From Streptomyces sp. NRRL F-2580 (lineage in GTDB: Bacteria > Actinomycetota > Actinomycetes > Streptomycetales > Streptomycetaceae), in NCBI RefSeq assembly GCF_000720115.1, contig NZ_JOIR01000005.1, positions 186,001 to 250,000 on the forward strand: 64,000 bases of DNA, given 5' to 3'. The notes below the pieces were generated by a model that saw nothing but the letters and a program-made list of their open reading frames with translations, was not told the DNA's origin and did no database searches. Positions 56,114 to 64,000 of the stretch are shown here, in pieces. The position numbers and the translations under genes are program-made. Position 1 is the first letter of the stretch. Each line of letters opens with the position of its first letter.

Positions 56114-58144
56114 TCACGAGCCCGAGATGCTGGGCGCCCCCGTCTCGATGTGGCCCGTGTAGCGGCGCGACCAGGTGCCGTCGGAGTCGGCCAGGATCGT
56201 GAAGTCGTACCAGCCGTTGCTGTAGGCCACGGCGTTGAAGTAGTCCTCGCGCGAGGAATTCGCGGGGACGGTGTAGGTCCAGGGGCCGTCCGTGCGGTAG
56301 GCGTTCGAGCGGATCGTGAAGGTGATGGGGGAGGCGGAGGAGTTCGTCATCTTGAAGTAGACCGCCGTCTTGCCGGTCCCCGGCTCCACCGCGAAGCGGG
56401 CCGCGACCTCGATGTCCTTGCCCGCCTTCGAGGCGTCGCCGATGAAGCGGCGCAGGAAGCGGTTCGGCCCGTACATCGAGATGTCGTACTTGCCCGAGCC
56501 GTGGCCGAGGCCGATGTTGAAGTAGTCGCTGCCGGTGGCGCCCGGGTCGACCGTGTACTGCCAGGCCGCCGTGTCCCGGTGCTGGTGCGGGTGGATGGAG
56601 AAGTGCGCGGGCCGCTTCGCCTCCGCGCCCTGGTTGGTCATCGAGAACCAGGCCAGGATCTTGCCGGCCGCCCCGAACTCGAAGCGGTCCAGGTTCCCGT
56701 TCACCTGGTACGGAAGGGCCCGCGCCGGGCGTGTGCCGGGCTCCTGCGCGGGGAGGGCGTTGTCCTGCGGCGCAGGGTTGGGCAGCGGGCCGCAGGTCGA
56801 CTGCCCGATGACCTTGGCGGTGGACGGGAGGCCGGCCGGGACCCCGTAGACCGGGTGCGCGAAGTCGAAGACGCCGGTCAGGTCGCCGACCACCTTCCGG
56901 CGCCACGCGCTGATGTTCGGACAGGTGGCCGGGGTGCCGAGGGCGGCCGTCCACTGCTCCATGAACCGCAGGACGGAGGTGTGGTCGAAGACCTCCGAGC
57001 TCACCCAGCCGCCGCGGGTCCACGGGGACATCACGATCATCGGGACGCGGAACCCGAGCCCGATCGGGACGCCGTCCAGGTACTCGCCGGGGGTGCCGGG
57101 CGGGGCGATGGGCGGGGGCACGTGGTCGAAGAAGCCGTCGTTCTCGTCGTAGTTGAGGAAGAGGACGCTGGAGTCGAAGACCTCGGGGTTCGCGGCCAGG
57201 GCGCGGTAGACGAGGTCGACGAAGTGCGCGCCGTCGCCGGGCGGGGCGTACGGGTGCTCCGAGAAGGCCTCGTTGGCGACGACCCAGGACACCTGGGGGA
57301 GGGTGCCCGCGACGACGTCGGCGCGGATCGCGGCCGCGATGTCGTCCGGGGTGGAGCCGGTGACCTTGGGGACCGAGCCCATGCCCCGGTCCCACAGCGG
57401 GTTGCCGGGGGCCGCGTCCGTGAACTTCTTGAAGTAGGCGAGGCCGTTGTCCCCGTAGTTGTCCTGGGCGTTCTGGTAGACCTTCCAGCTCACGCCGGCC
57501 CGCTGGAGGGCCTCCGCGTACGTCTCCCAGGTCAGCCCGGACTCGTCGCCGCCGTCCTTGCTGGAGGCGTCGACCTTGCCGCTCCACAGGAAGGTGCGGT
57601 TGGGGCCGGTGGCGCTGAGGGTGGAGCAGAAGTAGGCGTCGCAGATCGTGTAGTTGTCGGCGAGACCGTAGTGGAAGGGGATGTCCCCCCGGTCCAGGTA
57701 CCCGAGGGTGCGGGTGTTGCCCACGCCGGTGACCCAGTTGTCCATCCGGCCCTTGTTCCAGGCCGCGTGCTGCGAGGTCCAGCTGTGCGGGAGGTCGCCG
57801 TTGCACTGGGCCAGGGTCTCGCCGTCGACGCCGCCGGCCGGCGGGGTGGAGCTGAGCTTCCACGGGTACTGGCGGCCGCCCCAGTTGGGCTGGCTGAACA
57901 TGCCCCAGCCGCCCGGGATGTTGCCGGCGGCGCGGTCGCCGAACCCGCGGACGCCCTTCAGCCTGCCGAAGTAGTGGTCGAAGCTGCGGTTCTCCTGCAT
58001 GAGGATCACCACGTGCTTCACGTCGGTGATGGTGCCGGTCGCGGCGGCCGCGGCCGCCGTCGTCGGCAGGGCCGCGGGCAGGGCGGCCCCCGCCATCAGC
58101 CCGGCGCCGATTCCCACGAAACCCCTGCGGCTGATCGGTGTCAC
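56114..58144 (-). CDS. Phosphocholine-specific phospholipase C, Tat-exported
   Basis: A 676-residue bacterial phospholipase C (PlcH/PlcN type). It begins with a Tat signal, MTPISRRGFVGIGAG (twin Arg), and a cleavable hydrophobic stretch. The catalytic core has VKHVVILMQENRSFDHYFG (Asn/Ser/His pocket) and, further on, FLNYDENDGFFDHV with ligand His; the C-terminal two domains (FEFGAAGKILAWFSM, ENHANCED fold repeats DUF756 type) complete the family. It hydrolyses phosphatidylcholine outside the cell, often induced by phosphate starvation; I see no clear PHO box. GTG 58144 is the start. Confidence 0.93.
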   Translation of the reverse strand: MTPISRRGFVGIGAGLMAGAALPAALPTTAAAAAATGTITDVKHVVILMQENRSFDHYFGRLKGVRGFGDRAAGNIPGGWGMFSQPNWGGRQYPWKLSSTPPAGGVDGETLAQCNGDLPHSWTSQHAAWNKGRMDNWVTGVGNTRTLGYLDRGDIPFHYGLADNYTICDAYFCSTLSATGPNRTFLWSGKVDASSKDGGDESGLTWETYAEALQRAGVSWKVYQNAQDNYGDNGLAYFKKFTDAAPGNPLWDRGMGSVPKVTGSTPDDIAAAIRADVVAGTLPQVSWVVANEAFSEHPYAPPGDGAHFVDLVYRALAANPEVFDSSVLFLNYDENDGFFDHVPPPIAPPGTPGEYLDGVPIGLGFRVPMIVMSPWTRGGWVSSEVFDHTSVLRFMEQWTAALGTPATCPNISAWRRKVVGDLTGVFDFAHPVYGVPAGLPSTAKVIGQSTCGPLPNPAPQDNALPAQEPGTRPARALPYQVNGNLDRFEFGAAGKILAWFSMTNQGAEAKRPAHFSIHPHQHRDTAAWQYTVDPGATGSDYFNIGLGHGSGKYDISMYGPNRFLRRFIGDASKAGKDIEVAARFAVEPGTGKTAVYFKMTNSSASPITFTIRSNAYRTDGPWTYTVPANSSREDYFNAVAYSNGWYDFTILADSDGTWSRRYTGHIETGAPSISGS

Positions 58145-58872
58145 TGGCCCCTCGCCTCCAACTCAAGTGCCCCGCCGGCACATTGACGGCAAGAGTGACG
58201 GGGGTCGGCTCAAAGGTCTACATCCGTGCGGTAAGAGTTCGGTGAACTTCCGGGTGGCTGGAATCGATCGGTGGTCCGCGCGGGCCTCCTGCCTGGAATG
58301 TCCCAGCGGAGCAGGTCTCCGGAGCCTCCGTGGCGCCTTCCGGCTCGTCCCGCAGATTGGTGTGACCGCGAACCAATGCCCTTTCGGGTCCGGCGGCGGT
58401 CGCCGGGTGGGCCGGCCGGGCCGGCGTCGTGTCCGTCGCTCCGGCGGATCTCGCCGCCGAGACCGGGAAGGCCCTGCGGATCACCCGTTCGGCTCCCCGG
58501 AGGCCGGTGCGGAGATCCCTGCGGAGGGTGGGATGCGTCACTGCGCCGGACCCGGTATCGGGCCTCGCCATCAGGCCTCTGACCTGGGGAAACATGCCTC
58601 GGAAAGGTCTGAAGCGGACCCTCTCGGCGGTGCCTTCCGGGGGGTTCCGCGTCTCAGATAGTAGGAAGTCCGAGTAATTGCCGAGACATACAGCGGGACC
58701 TGGCCTAGCTTTGTAGGAGCCGAACGTCTCGCCGATCCGGCGAATGGCGGTCGAGAGCGCGCGCCCCTGGCAGGCAACCCCTGCGGCGCACTGCTCCCCG
58801 CCTCTTCCGGCGCCTTGAAGGAACCCCTCATCCGTGGCCCCGCCACGCCGTGATCTCAAGGAGTCGATCACC
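58145..58872. other. 728-bp gap with probable promoter and leader
   Basis: No convincing gene. The relatively AT-rich part near 58655-58720 (AGATAGTAGGAAGTCCGAG, CTAGCTTTGTAGGAG) looks like a promoter area and would give a 150-base untranslated leader to the tiny gene at 58873. Short frames in 58260-58680 lack ribosome sites and coding bias. Confidence 0.5.
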
Positions 58873-59001
58873 ATGACCGCAACCACCGCCGCCCGCCGCG
58901 TCCGCCACACCTCCGCCTCGGCCGACGACCGCAAGAACGCCGCCGCCGCCCTCCAGCGCGCCCTCGACCGCCGTGACAACGGCGGATCGACCGGCCACTG
59001 A
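58873..59001 (+). CDS. Tiny basic protein, 42 aa
   Basis: ATG 58873 has AAGGAG ten bases upstream and encodes MTATTAARRVRHTSASADDR followed by KNAAAALQRALDRRDNGG. The sequence is Ala/Arg-rich and probably helical. The long upstream leader, good ribosome site and codon bias argue that it is real. It is only 12 bases before the leuB palindrome. No function is known. Confidence 0.65.
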   Translation: MTATTAARRVRHTSASADDRKNAAAALQRALDRRDNGGSTGH

Positions 59002-59013
59002 GCCATCCGCGCG

Positions 59014-59048
59014 GACATATTGCGTCCACATGATGGACGCAATATGTC
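59014..59048. promoter_or_regulatory. Perfect 35-bp palindrome before leuB
   Basis: Arms of 15 bp (GACATATTGCGTCCA and its exact complement) flank CATGA, 31 bases before the leuB start. It covers the likely promoter, so it looks like an operator rather than a terminator. A leucine-responsive IclR-type regulator (NdgR/LtbR) is a plausible binder, by analogy only. Confidence 0.75.
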
Positions 59049-59079
59049 TGAGGGCTGGGACAGGGAGTACGGTTTCGCC

Positions 59080-60120
59080 ATGTCGACCAGCATCAATCTC
59101 GCAGTGATCCCCGGTGATGGCATCGGCCAGGAAGTCGTGGCTCAGGGACTCAAGGTCCTTACCGCGGTCCTGCCCCAGGATGTGAAGCTGGAGACCAAGC
59201 AGTACGACCTCGGCGCCCAGCGCTGGCACCGCACCGGTGAGACCCTCCCGGACGCCGAGCTCGAAGCCCTCAAGCACCACGACGCGATCCTCCTCGGCGC
59301 CATCGGCGACCCGTCGGTCCCGTCCGGCGTGCTGGAGCGCGGTCTGCTGCTGAAGCTGCGCTTCGCGTTCGACCACTTCATCAACCTGCGCCCGTCGAAG
59401 CTGTTCCCCAACACGGCCACCCCGCTCGCCGGCCGTCCGGACATCGACTTCGTCGTGGTCCGCGAGGGCACCGAGGGTCCCTACACCGGCAACGGCGGCA
59501 GCCTGCGCACCGGCACCCCCGCCGAGGTGGCCACCGAGGTCAGCCTGAACACGGCGTACGGCGTGGAGCGCGTGGTCCGCGACGCGTACGAGCGGGCCAA
59601 CTCCCGCCCCCGCAAGAAGCTGACGCTGGTCCACAAGAACAACGTCCTCGTCTACGCCGGTCACCTGTGGAAGAACATCTTCGACAAGGTCGGCCAGGAG
59701 TACCCCGGGGTCACCACCGACTACCTGCACGTCGACGCCGCGACGATCTTCTTCGTCACCCAGCCCGACCGCTTCGACGTGATCGTCACGGACAACCTCT
59801 TCGGTGACATCCTCACCGACCTGGCCGCCGCCGTGACCGGCGGAATCGGCCTCGCCGCCTCCGGGAACATCAACCCGACCGGCGCCTTCCCGTCCATGTT
59901 CGAGCCCGTCCACGGCTCGGCCCCGGACATCGCCGGCACCGGCAAGGCCGACCCGACCGCGACGATCCTCTCCGTCGCCCTCCTGCTGCGCCACCTCGGC
60001 TACGAGGCCCAGGCCACCCGCATCGAGGAGGCGGTCTCCGCCGACCTGGCGGAGCGCGACGGCACCTTCCGCTCCACCGACGCGATCGGCGACGCGCTCG
60101 CCGCTCGAGTAGCCGGCTGA
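59080..60120 (+). CDS. leuB: 3-isopropylmalate dehydrogenase
   Basis: A 346-residue NAD-dependent beta-decarboxylating dehydrogenase, third step of leucine synthesis. It has [25 protein letters not shown], the substrate Arg/Lys/Tyr region [14 protein letters not shown] and the NAD loop [12 protein letters not shown] and [12 protein letters not shown] 59080 has AGGGAG upstream. It stands alone, with an upstream palindrome and a downstream terminator, and precedes ilvE. Confidence 0.96.
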   Translation: MSTSINLAVIPGDGIGQEVVAQGLKVLTAVLPQDVKLETKQYDLGAQRWHRTGETLPDAELEALKHHDAILLGAIGDPSVPSGVLERGLLLKLRFAFDHFINLRPSKLFPNTATPLAGRPDIDFVVVREGTEGPYTGNGGSLRTGTPAEVATEVSLNTAYGVERVVRDAYERANSRPRKKLTLVHKNNVLVYAGHLWKNIFDKVGQEYPGVTTDYLHVDAATIFFVTQPDRFDVIVTDNLFGDILTDLAAAVTGGIGLAASGNINPTGAFPSMFEPVHGSAPDIAGTGKADPTATILSVALLLRHLGYEAQATRIEEAVSADLAERDGTFRSTDAIGDALAARVAG

Positions 60121-60144
60121 CCCGGCAGCCCCACCTCACGAAGG

Positions 60145-60179
60145 AAGCCGCCGGGTCACAATGGGACCTGGCGGCTTTT
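60145..60179 (+). terminator. Terminator after leuB
   Basis: AAGCCGCCGGGT and ACCTGGCGGCTT with a nine-base loop are followed by TTCC, 24 bases after the stop. Confidence 0.8.
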
Positions 60180-60349
60180 CCTGTGCGGCCCCGGGTGCCA
60201 CCATCTCCCCTGGGCCGCAGTCCCCGCTTCTCCGCAGCTCCCTCGCGCGCGATAATCGAACGCGAGGCCGCGGAATGCGGGGAAGCTCGGACGTCCTAGT
60301 ACGCCGTGAGCGCGGTCCGCCATACACAACCGGTGAAGGACAAGCACTC

Positions 60350-61435
60350 ATGACGACGCCCACGATCGAGCTCAAGCCCTCCTCGAACCCGCTGTCCGAT
60401 GCGGAGCGCGAGGCGATCCTGGCCAGCCCCGGCTTCGGCCGCCACTTCACCGACCACATGGTGACGATCAAGTGGACCGAGGGCCGTGGCTGGCACGATG
60501 CCGAGCTGGTCCCGTACGCGCCGCTCTCGATCGACCCCGCGAACATGACCCTGCACTACGCGCAGACGATCTTCGAGGGACTCAAGGCCTACCGTCAGCC
60601 CGACGGCACCGTGGCCACCTTCCGCCCCGAGGCCAACGCCGCCCGCTTCCAGGCCTCCGCCCGCCGCATGGCGATGCCGGAGCTGCCGGTCGAGCTGTTC
60701 ATCGAGGCCTGCGACGCCCTCATCAGGCAGGACCGCGCCTGGGTGCCGGACTCCGGCGAGGCCTCGCTGTACCTGCGGCCCTTCATGTTCGCCTCCGAGG
60801 TCGGCCTGGGCGTCCGCCCGGCCAACGAGTTCCTCTTCATCGTCATCGCCTCGCCCGCCGGCGCGTACTTCCCCGGTGGCGTCAAGCCCGTCTCCGTCTG
60901 GCTGTCCGAGGACTACGTCCGCGCGGTCAAGGGCGGCACCGGCGCGGCCAAGACCGGCGGCAACTACGCGGCCTCGCTGGTCGCGCAGGCCCAGGCGGCC
61001 TCGCACGGCTGCGACCAGGTGGTCTGGCTCGACGCCGTCGAGCACCGCTGGATCGAGGAGATGGGCGGGATGAACCTGTACTTCGTGTACGGGGACCGCA
61101 TCGTCACCCCGGAGCTCACCGGCTCGCTCCTTCCGGGCATCACCCGCGACTCCCTCCTCACCATCGCCCGCGACCTCGGCTACACCGCCGAGGAGGGCCG
61201 CCTGACCACCGAGGACTGGCAGCGCGACAACGCGAACGGCACCCTCACCGAGGTGTTCGCCTGCGGCACCGCCGCCGTCATCACCCCGGTCGGCTCCGTC
61301 AAGTCCGAGCGCGCCGACTGGACCCAGGGCGACGGCGAGCCCGGCGAGGTCACCATGCGGCTGCGCAAGGCGCTCCTGGAGCTCCAGACCGGCCACAGCG
61401 CCGACACCCACGGCTGGATGCACCCGCTGGGCTAG
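60350..61435 (+). CDS. ilvE: Branched-chain amino acid aminotransferase
   Basis: A 361-residue class IV PLP transaminase. The PLP-binding Lys201 is in [12 protein letters not shown], and [14 protein letters not shown] and [12 protein letters not shown] complete the fold. It moves the amino group on and off Leu, Ile and Val at the end of their synthesis and start of breakdown. ATG 60350 has GAAGGA upstream. About 170 bases after the leuB terminator hold its own promoter. Confidence 0.96.
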   Translation: MTTPTIELKPSSNPLSDAEREAILASPGFGRHFTDHMVTIKWTEGRGWHDAELVPYAPLSIDPANMTLHYAQTIFEGLKAYRQPDGTVATFRPEANAARFQASARRMAMPELPVELFIEACDALIRQDRAWVPDSGEASLYLRPFMFASEVGLGVRPANEFLFIVIASPAGAYFPGGVKPVSVWLSEDYVRAVKGGTGAAKTGGNYAASLVAQAQAASHGCDQVVWLDAVEHRWIEEMGGMNLYFVYGDRIVTPELTGSLLPGITRDSLLTIARDLGYTAEEGRLTTEDWQRDNANGTLTEVFACGTAAVITPVGSVKSERADWTQGDGEPGEVTMRLRKALLELQTGHSADTHGWMHPLG

Positions 61436-61456
61436 TCCCCGGCGCCCCGAACGGAC

Positions 61457-61489
61457 CGAAGGCCCCCGCGCGATGCGCGGGGGCCTTCG
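61457..61489. terminator. Bidirectional terminator after ilvE
   Basis: CGAAGGCCCCCGCGC and its complement form a 15-bp perfect stem with a three-base loop, between convergent ilvE and the permease gene. Confidence 0.88.
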
Positions 61490-61531
61490 GCCGTACCGGT
61501 GGGACGGGGGGAGAGGCGCGTGGTCGGCGCC

Positions 61532-62959
61532 TCAGTCGACCGCGACCGCTACCCGGCCGGCCGGATCGGCGGCCGGAGCCGCCTGCGGGCGGAGCGTCAG
61601 CGCGGTGTACACCGCGCCGCCGACCAGCCCCGACAGGATGAAACTGCAGTCCACCCCGCCGGTGAGGGCCAGCAGCGGGCCCTCGTACACCGGGGTCGAC
61701 ACGGCGGCCAGTCCCACGGCCGCGCCGGCCGCCCAGGAGGCGGTGGCGCGCAGGTTCCAGCCACCGCTGTACCAGTAGACGCCGCCGCGGGCCCGACGGT
61801 TGAACACCTGCAGGGCGTCGGGGTCGTACACCCCGCGGCAGCGCACGTAGCCGATGAGGGTGATGACGGCCCACGGGGTGCCGATCGCGGTCAGCAGCAG
61901 CACGAAGGAGGTCATCGCGGACTGCACGTCCCACTCGAAGGAGCCGAAGAAGACGAACGCGGTGGCGACGGCCGCGGCGACCAGGGTGGCGGTGGTGCGG
62001 GTGGCCTTGGGGACGATCGCGTCGAGGTCCAGGCCCATGGAGTAGAGCATCAGCCCGGCGTTGCCCACCGAGCCGGCCGCCGCGGCGACCAGCAGCGGGA
62101 CCAGGTACCAGAACGGCGCGGTCTCCACGAGCGGCCCGGCGTAGTCCACCCCCGCCCTGGCGGCCAGCGCGGTGTACGTACCGAACAGCTGCGGTATCAG
62201 CAGGCCGATCAGCAGGCCGAAGGCGGTGGCCCAGAGCACCTTGCGGGAGCCGTGCCGGCGCGGGGAGATGTAGCGGGTGTAGTCGCCGAGCAGGGTGATG
62301 AAGGCGACGGGCCCGCTGAGCCCGGCGGCGACGGCGGCCAGCAGCCACGTCGGCCAGAAGGAGCCGAGCAGGTACGAGGTCTCCGGCGGGGCGGCGGTGG
62401 TGAAGTCCGGGGCGTAGGCGAGGAAGCCGACGGCCAGCAGGACCACCATGCCGATGGCGAGGACCTTGCTCATGCGCAGCAGCAGCCGGTAGCCGAAGAC
62501 GGCCCCGACGACGGTACACGCGGCGAGCACCCCGTACATCGCCGCGCGCGAGACGCCGGTGTCGGGAAGTCCGGTGAGCCGCGAGAGGGCGCCCACCATC
62601 ACGTCTCCGCCGATCCACAGGGTGAGGGCGGTGTAGCCGAGCGAGAGCAGCAGGCCCACTACCGAGCCCACGAGCCGGCCGCGGACGCCGAACTGCGCGC
62701 CGCTCGACGTGGAGAGGTTGGTCGCGGTGCGCAGGGAGACGAGCGCCAGCGGCGCGGTGAAGACGATACCGACGAGCGTGCCGGTCACGATGGCGGTGAC
62801 CGAGGGCCACAGGCCCAGTCCGAAGGACGGCGGCAGCCAGCCGAAGACGATCACACCGAGGCAGAGGTTGGAGCCGAGGAGGATCGAGATCAGGTCACGG
62901 GGACCGCTCGTCCGCTCCTCCTCCGGGATGGTGTCGACTCCGCGCTGTTCGATGGGCAT
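61532..62959 (-). CDS. NCS1 family nucleobase/allantoin-type permease
   Basis: A 475-residue transporter with about 12 spans of the purine-cytosine permease (NCS1) type; SNLCLGVIVFGWLPPSFGLGL and GDYTRYISPRR are characteristic. ATG 62959 follows AGGGAGTCCCCC. It is divergent from the urease genes, so a nitrogen-yielding substrate (allantoin, uracil, cytosine) is reasonable, but none is proven. It lacks a deaminase neighbour. Confidence 0.88.
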   Translation of the reverse strand: MPIEQRGVDTIPEEERTSGPRDLISILLGSNLCLGVIVFGWLPPSFGLGLWPSVTAIVTGTLVGIVFTAPLALVSLRTATNLSTSSGAQFGVRGRLVGSVVGLLLSLGYTALTLWIGGDVMVGALSRLTGLPDTGVSRAAMYGVLAACTVVGAVFGYRLLLRMSKVLAIGMVVLLAVGFLAYAPDFTTAAPPETSYLLGSFWPTWLLAAVAAGLSGPVAFITLLGDYTRYISPRRHGSRKVLWATAFGLLIGLLIPQLFGTYTALAARAGVDYAGPLVETAPFWYLVPLLVAAAAGSVGNAGLMLYSMGLDLDAIVPKATRTTATLVAAAVATAFVFFGSFEWDVQSAMTSFVLLLTAIGTPWAVITLIGYVRCRGVYDPDALQVFNRRARGGVYWYSGGWNLRATASWAAGAAVGLAAVSTPVYEGPLLALTGGVDCSFILSGLVGGAVYTALTLRPQAAPAADPAGRVAVAVD

Positions 62960-63000
62960 GGGGGACTCCCTTGGCAGGGCGGGGGGTGGTTCGCATTTGT

Positions 63001-63015
63001 TTGAGCGACACTCAA
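63001..63015. promoter_or_regulatory. Palindrome near the permease start
   Basis: TTGAG-CGACA-CTCAA lies 42 bases upstream of the permease ATG. A further related TGAGTCACATTGAG half-site is adjacent. Confidence 0.5.
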
Positions 63016-63067
63016 TGTGACTCAGGCTCATGTCCCAGGTCAATGATTCCCTGCAACGAAATGAAGA

Positions 63068-63086
63068 GTTAGAGTGATGCTCTAAC
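63068..63086. promoter_or_regulatory. Palindrome in the urease promoter
   Basis: GTTAGAG-TGATG-CTCTAAC, 29 bases before the urease GTG. It overlaps a possible -10 (TAGAGT). The protein that binds it is not known. Confidence 0.55.
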
Positions 63087-63114
63087 CCATCGACTCGAGA
63101 GGTGGTGGATCGGC

Positions 63115-63888
63115 GTGCGGCTGACTCCTACGGAGCGTGACCGACTGCTGCTCCGCGGCGCAGCGGAACTGGCCAGGGCTCGGCGGGCCCGGGGCCTGAA
63201 GCTCAACGTCCCGGAGGCCACCGCGCTGATCGCGGACACGGTCTGCGAGGCCGCGCGCGACGGCAAGCGGCTCGCGGAGGCCATCGAGGAGGCCCGCAGC
63301 GTGCTGGGCGCCGGCGATGTCCTGCCGGGCGTCGCCGACGTGGTCACCGAGGTGCACGTGGAGGCCGTCTTCGACGACGGATCCCGCCTCGCGGTGGTCT
63401 CGTCGCCCATCCGGGACGCGCAGCCGCTCGGCGACGACGCCCCGGGCGCGGTCGTGCCCGGCCCGGGCGCCCCCCAGCCGGAGCCGGTGGTGCACCTGCG
63501 CGTGCGCAACACCGCCCCCGTGCCGGTGAGCGTCACCTCCCACTTCCACTTCTTCGAGGCCAATCCGCGCCTCGACTTCGACCGCGCCGCGGCCTACGGC
63601 ATGCGGCTGTGCGTGCCGGCGGGCTCGTCCGTACGGTTCGACCCGCACGGCGAGGGCGAGGTCGGCCTGGTCCCCATCGGCGGCGACCGCATCGCGATCG
63701 GCTTCGCGGGCCTGGTCGACGGCCCGCTGGACGCCCCCGGAGCCAAGGCGCTCGCGCTGGCCCGGGCCGAAGCGTGCGGCTACCTGGGAGCGTCCGCCGA
63801 GGACCCGGCCCCGGGTTCCCCCACCCCCCAGGCCGGACGGGCCGGACAGGCCGGCGGCACCGACCGAGCGGACGGAGCGCAGCCGTGA
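63115..63888 (+). CDS. ureAB: Urease gamma-beta fusion subunit
   Basis: A 257-residue fusion: gamma (UreA) residues about 1-100 (LTPTERDRLLLRGAAELARA, LPGVADVVTEVHVEAVFDDG) and beta (UreB) about 100-220 (VTSHFHFFEANPRLDFDR, VPAGSSVRFDPHGEGEV). The final 30 residues are Ala/Gly/Pro-rich. Fusions are typical of actinobacteria. GTG 63115 is preceded by GAGAGGTGGTGGATCGGC. The stop overlaps the ureC start as GTGA. Confidence 0.95.
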   Translation: MRLTPTERDRLLLRGAAELARARRARGLKLNVPEATALIADTVCEAARDGKRLAEAIEEARSVLGAGDVLPGVADVVTEVHVEAVFDDGSRLAVVSSPIRDAQPLGDDAPGAVVPGPGAPQPEPVVHLRVRNTAPVPVSVTSHFHFFEANPRLDFDRAAAYGMRLCVPAGSSVRFDPHGEGEVGLVPIGGDRIAIGFAGLVDGPLDAPGAKALALARAEACGYLGASAEDPAPGSPTPQAGRAGQAGGTDRADGAQP

Positions 63889-64000
63889 GCAGGCAGACCC
63901 CCCACAGCGATCACAGCGCACACTGCGCCCCCGGCAGCCGGCACATCGACCCGCACGAGTACGCCTCCGTCTTCGGCCCCCGCGCCGGGGACCGGGTCCG
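63885..64000 (+). CDS. ureC: Urease alpha subunit, 5' end
   Basis: GTG 63885 overlaps the ureAB stop. The 38 residues visible include HIDPHEYASVFGPRAGDRVR, the conserved N-terminal part of UreC. An unusual His-rich leader (HSDHSAHCAPGSRH) precedes it. The catalytic nickel part is beyond the window. Confidence 0.93.
   Translation, partial: MSRQTPHSDHSAHCAPGSRHIDPHEYASVFGPRAGDRV

Noticed and set aside
56114..58144. PHO box before phospholipase C
   Set aside because: I looked for two GTTCACC-like repeats upstream of 58144 and found no good pair.
58218..59123. A 301-codon minus-strand gene in the gap before leuB
   Set aside because: Its start would be inside leuB, no ribosome site, no domain, and codon third positions do not favour it.

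Overview
This window reads as a Streptomyces chromosome core segment. It has very high GC with codons ending in G or C, frequent GTG and TTG starts, strong GC-rich stem-loop terminators and leaderless promoters. Rare TTA leucine codons are confined to a few genes. The gene order (mnmA ... ligA, rmdB, gatCAB ... cdgE, ilvB-ilvH-ilvC, serA ... proline catabolism genes, leuB, ilvE, urease) matches, from memory, the S. coelicolor SCO5488-SCO5526 region. I saw no rRNA, tRNA, CRISPR array, transposase or prophage.

Layout. 1-9.3 kb: the 3' end of mnmA, a secreted PE-PPE/cutinase-like hydrolase, a large HTH-NACHT-membrane protein, a quinone-reductase-like enzyme divergent from a GlxA/AraC regulator, a DUF1330 protein, an unknown protein, and an SDR coupled to a short MetE-like protein. 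9.3-18.6 kb: ligA, the membrane GGDEF-EAL protein RmdB, and the gatC-gatA-small membrane protein-gatB cluster of the tRNA amidotransferase. 18.7-24.3 kb: a Ser/Thr kinase with an extracellular NPCBM-like domain, then an iron-box-controlled divergent locus (GNAT plus penicillin-amidase, probably DesH and DesG, facing a siderophore-interacting reductase). 24.3-37 kb: an accessory stretch of GNATs, a DinB-like protein, a cupin, an MMPL transporter, a LuxR-type LAL regulator, a PQQ-dependent sugar dehydrogenase lipoprotein, an aldo/keto reductase and a 2-hydroxyacid dehydrogenase.

37-46 kb: the diguanylate cyclase-like CdgE, then an attenuator with a branched-chain leader peptide, ilvB, ilvH and ilvC, then serA. 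46-53 kb: a drug MFS exporter with a divergent TetR gene, a decayed alcohol dehydrogenase, and the proline catabolism module (PucR regulator divergent from proline dehydrogenase, then pruA). 53-58 kb: two unknown genes, an iodotyrosine-deiodinase-like nitroreductase, a truncated SUKH gene coupled to an AAC(2')-like acetyltransferase, and a Tat-exported phospholipase C. 58-64 kb: a tiny 42-residue gene, leuB behind a long perfect palindrome, ilvE, an NCS1 permease and the start of the urease operon.

Themes. Branched-chain amino acid synthesis is spread over ilvBHC, leuB and ilvE, each with its own apparent control element. Two c-di-GMP proteins, one with an intact EAL domain and one with a ruined EAL but intact GGDEF, both carry a single TTA codon, which ties c-di-GMP turnover to BldA. 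The most unusual genes are the HTH-NACHT-membrane protein, the DesG/DesH/SIP iron locus and the SUKH remnant/AAC(2') pair. None of these is shown here to be a new system.
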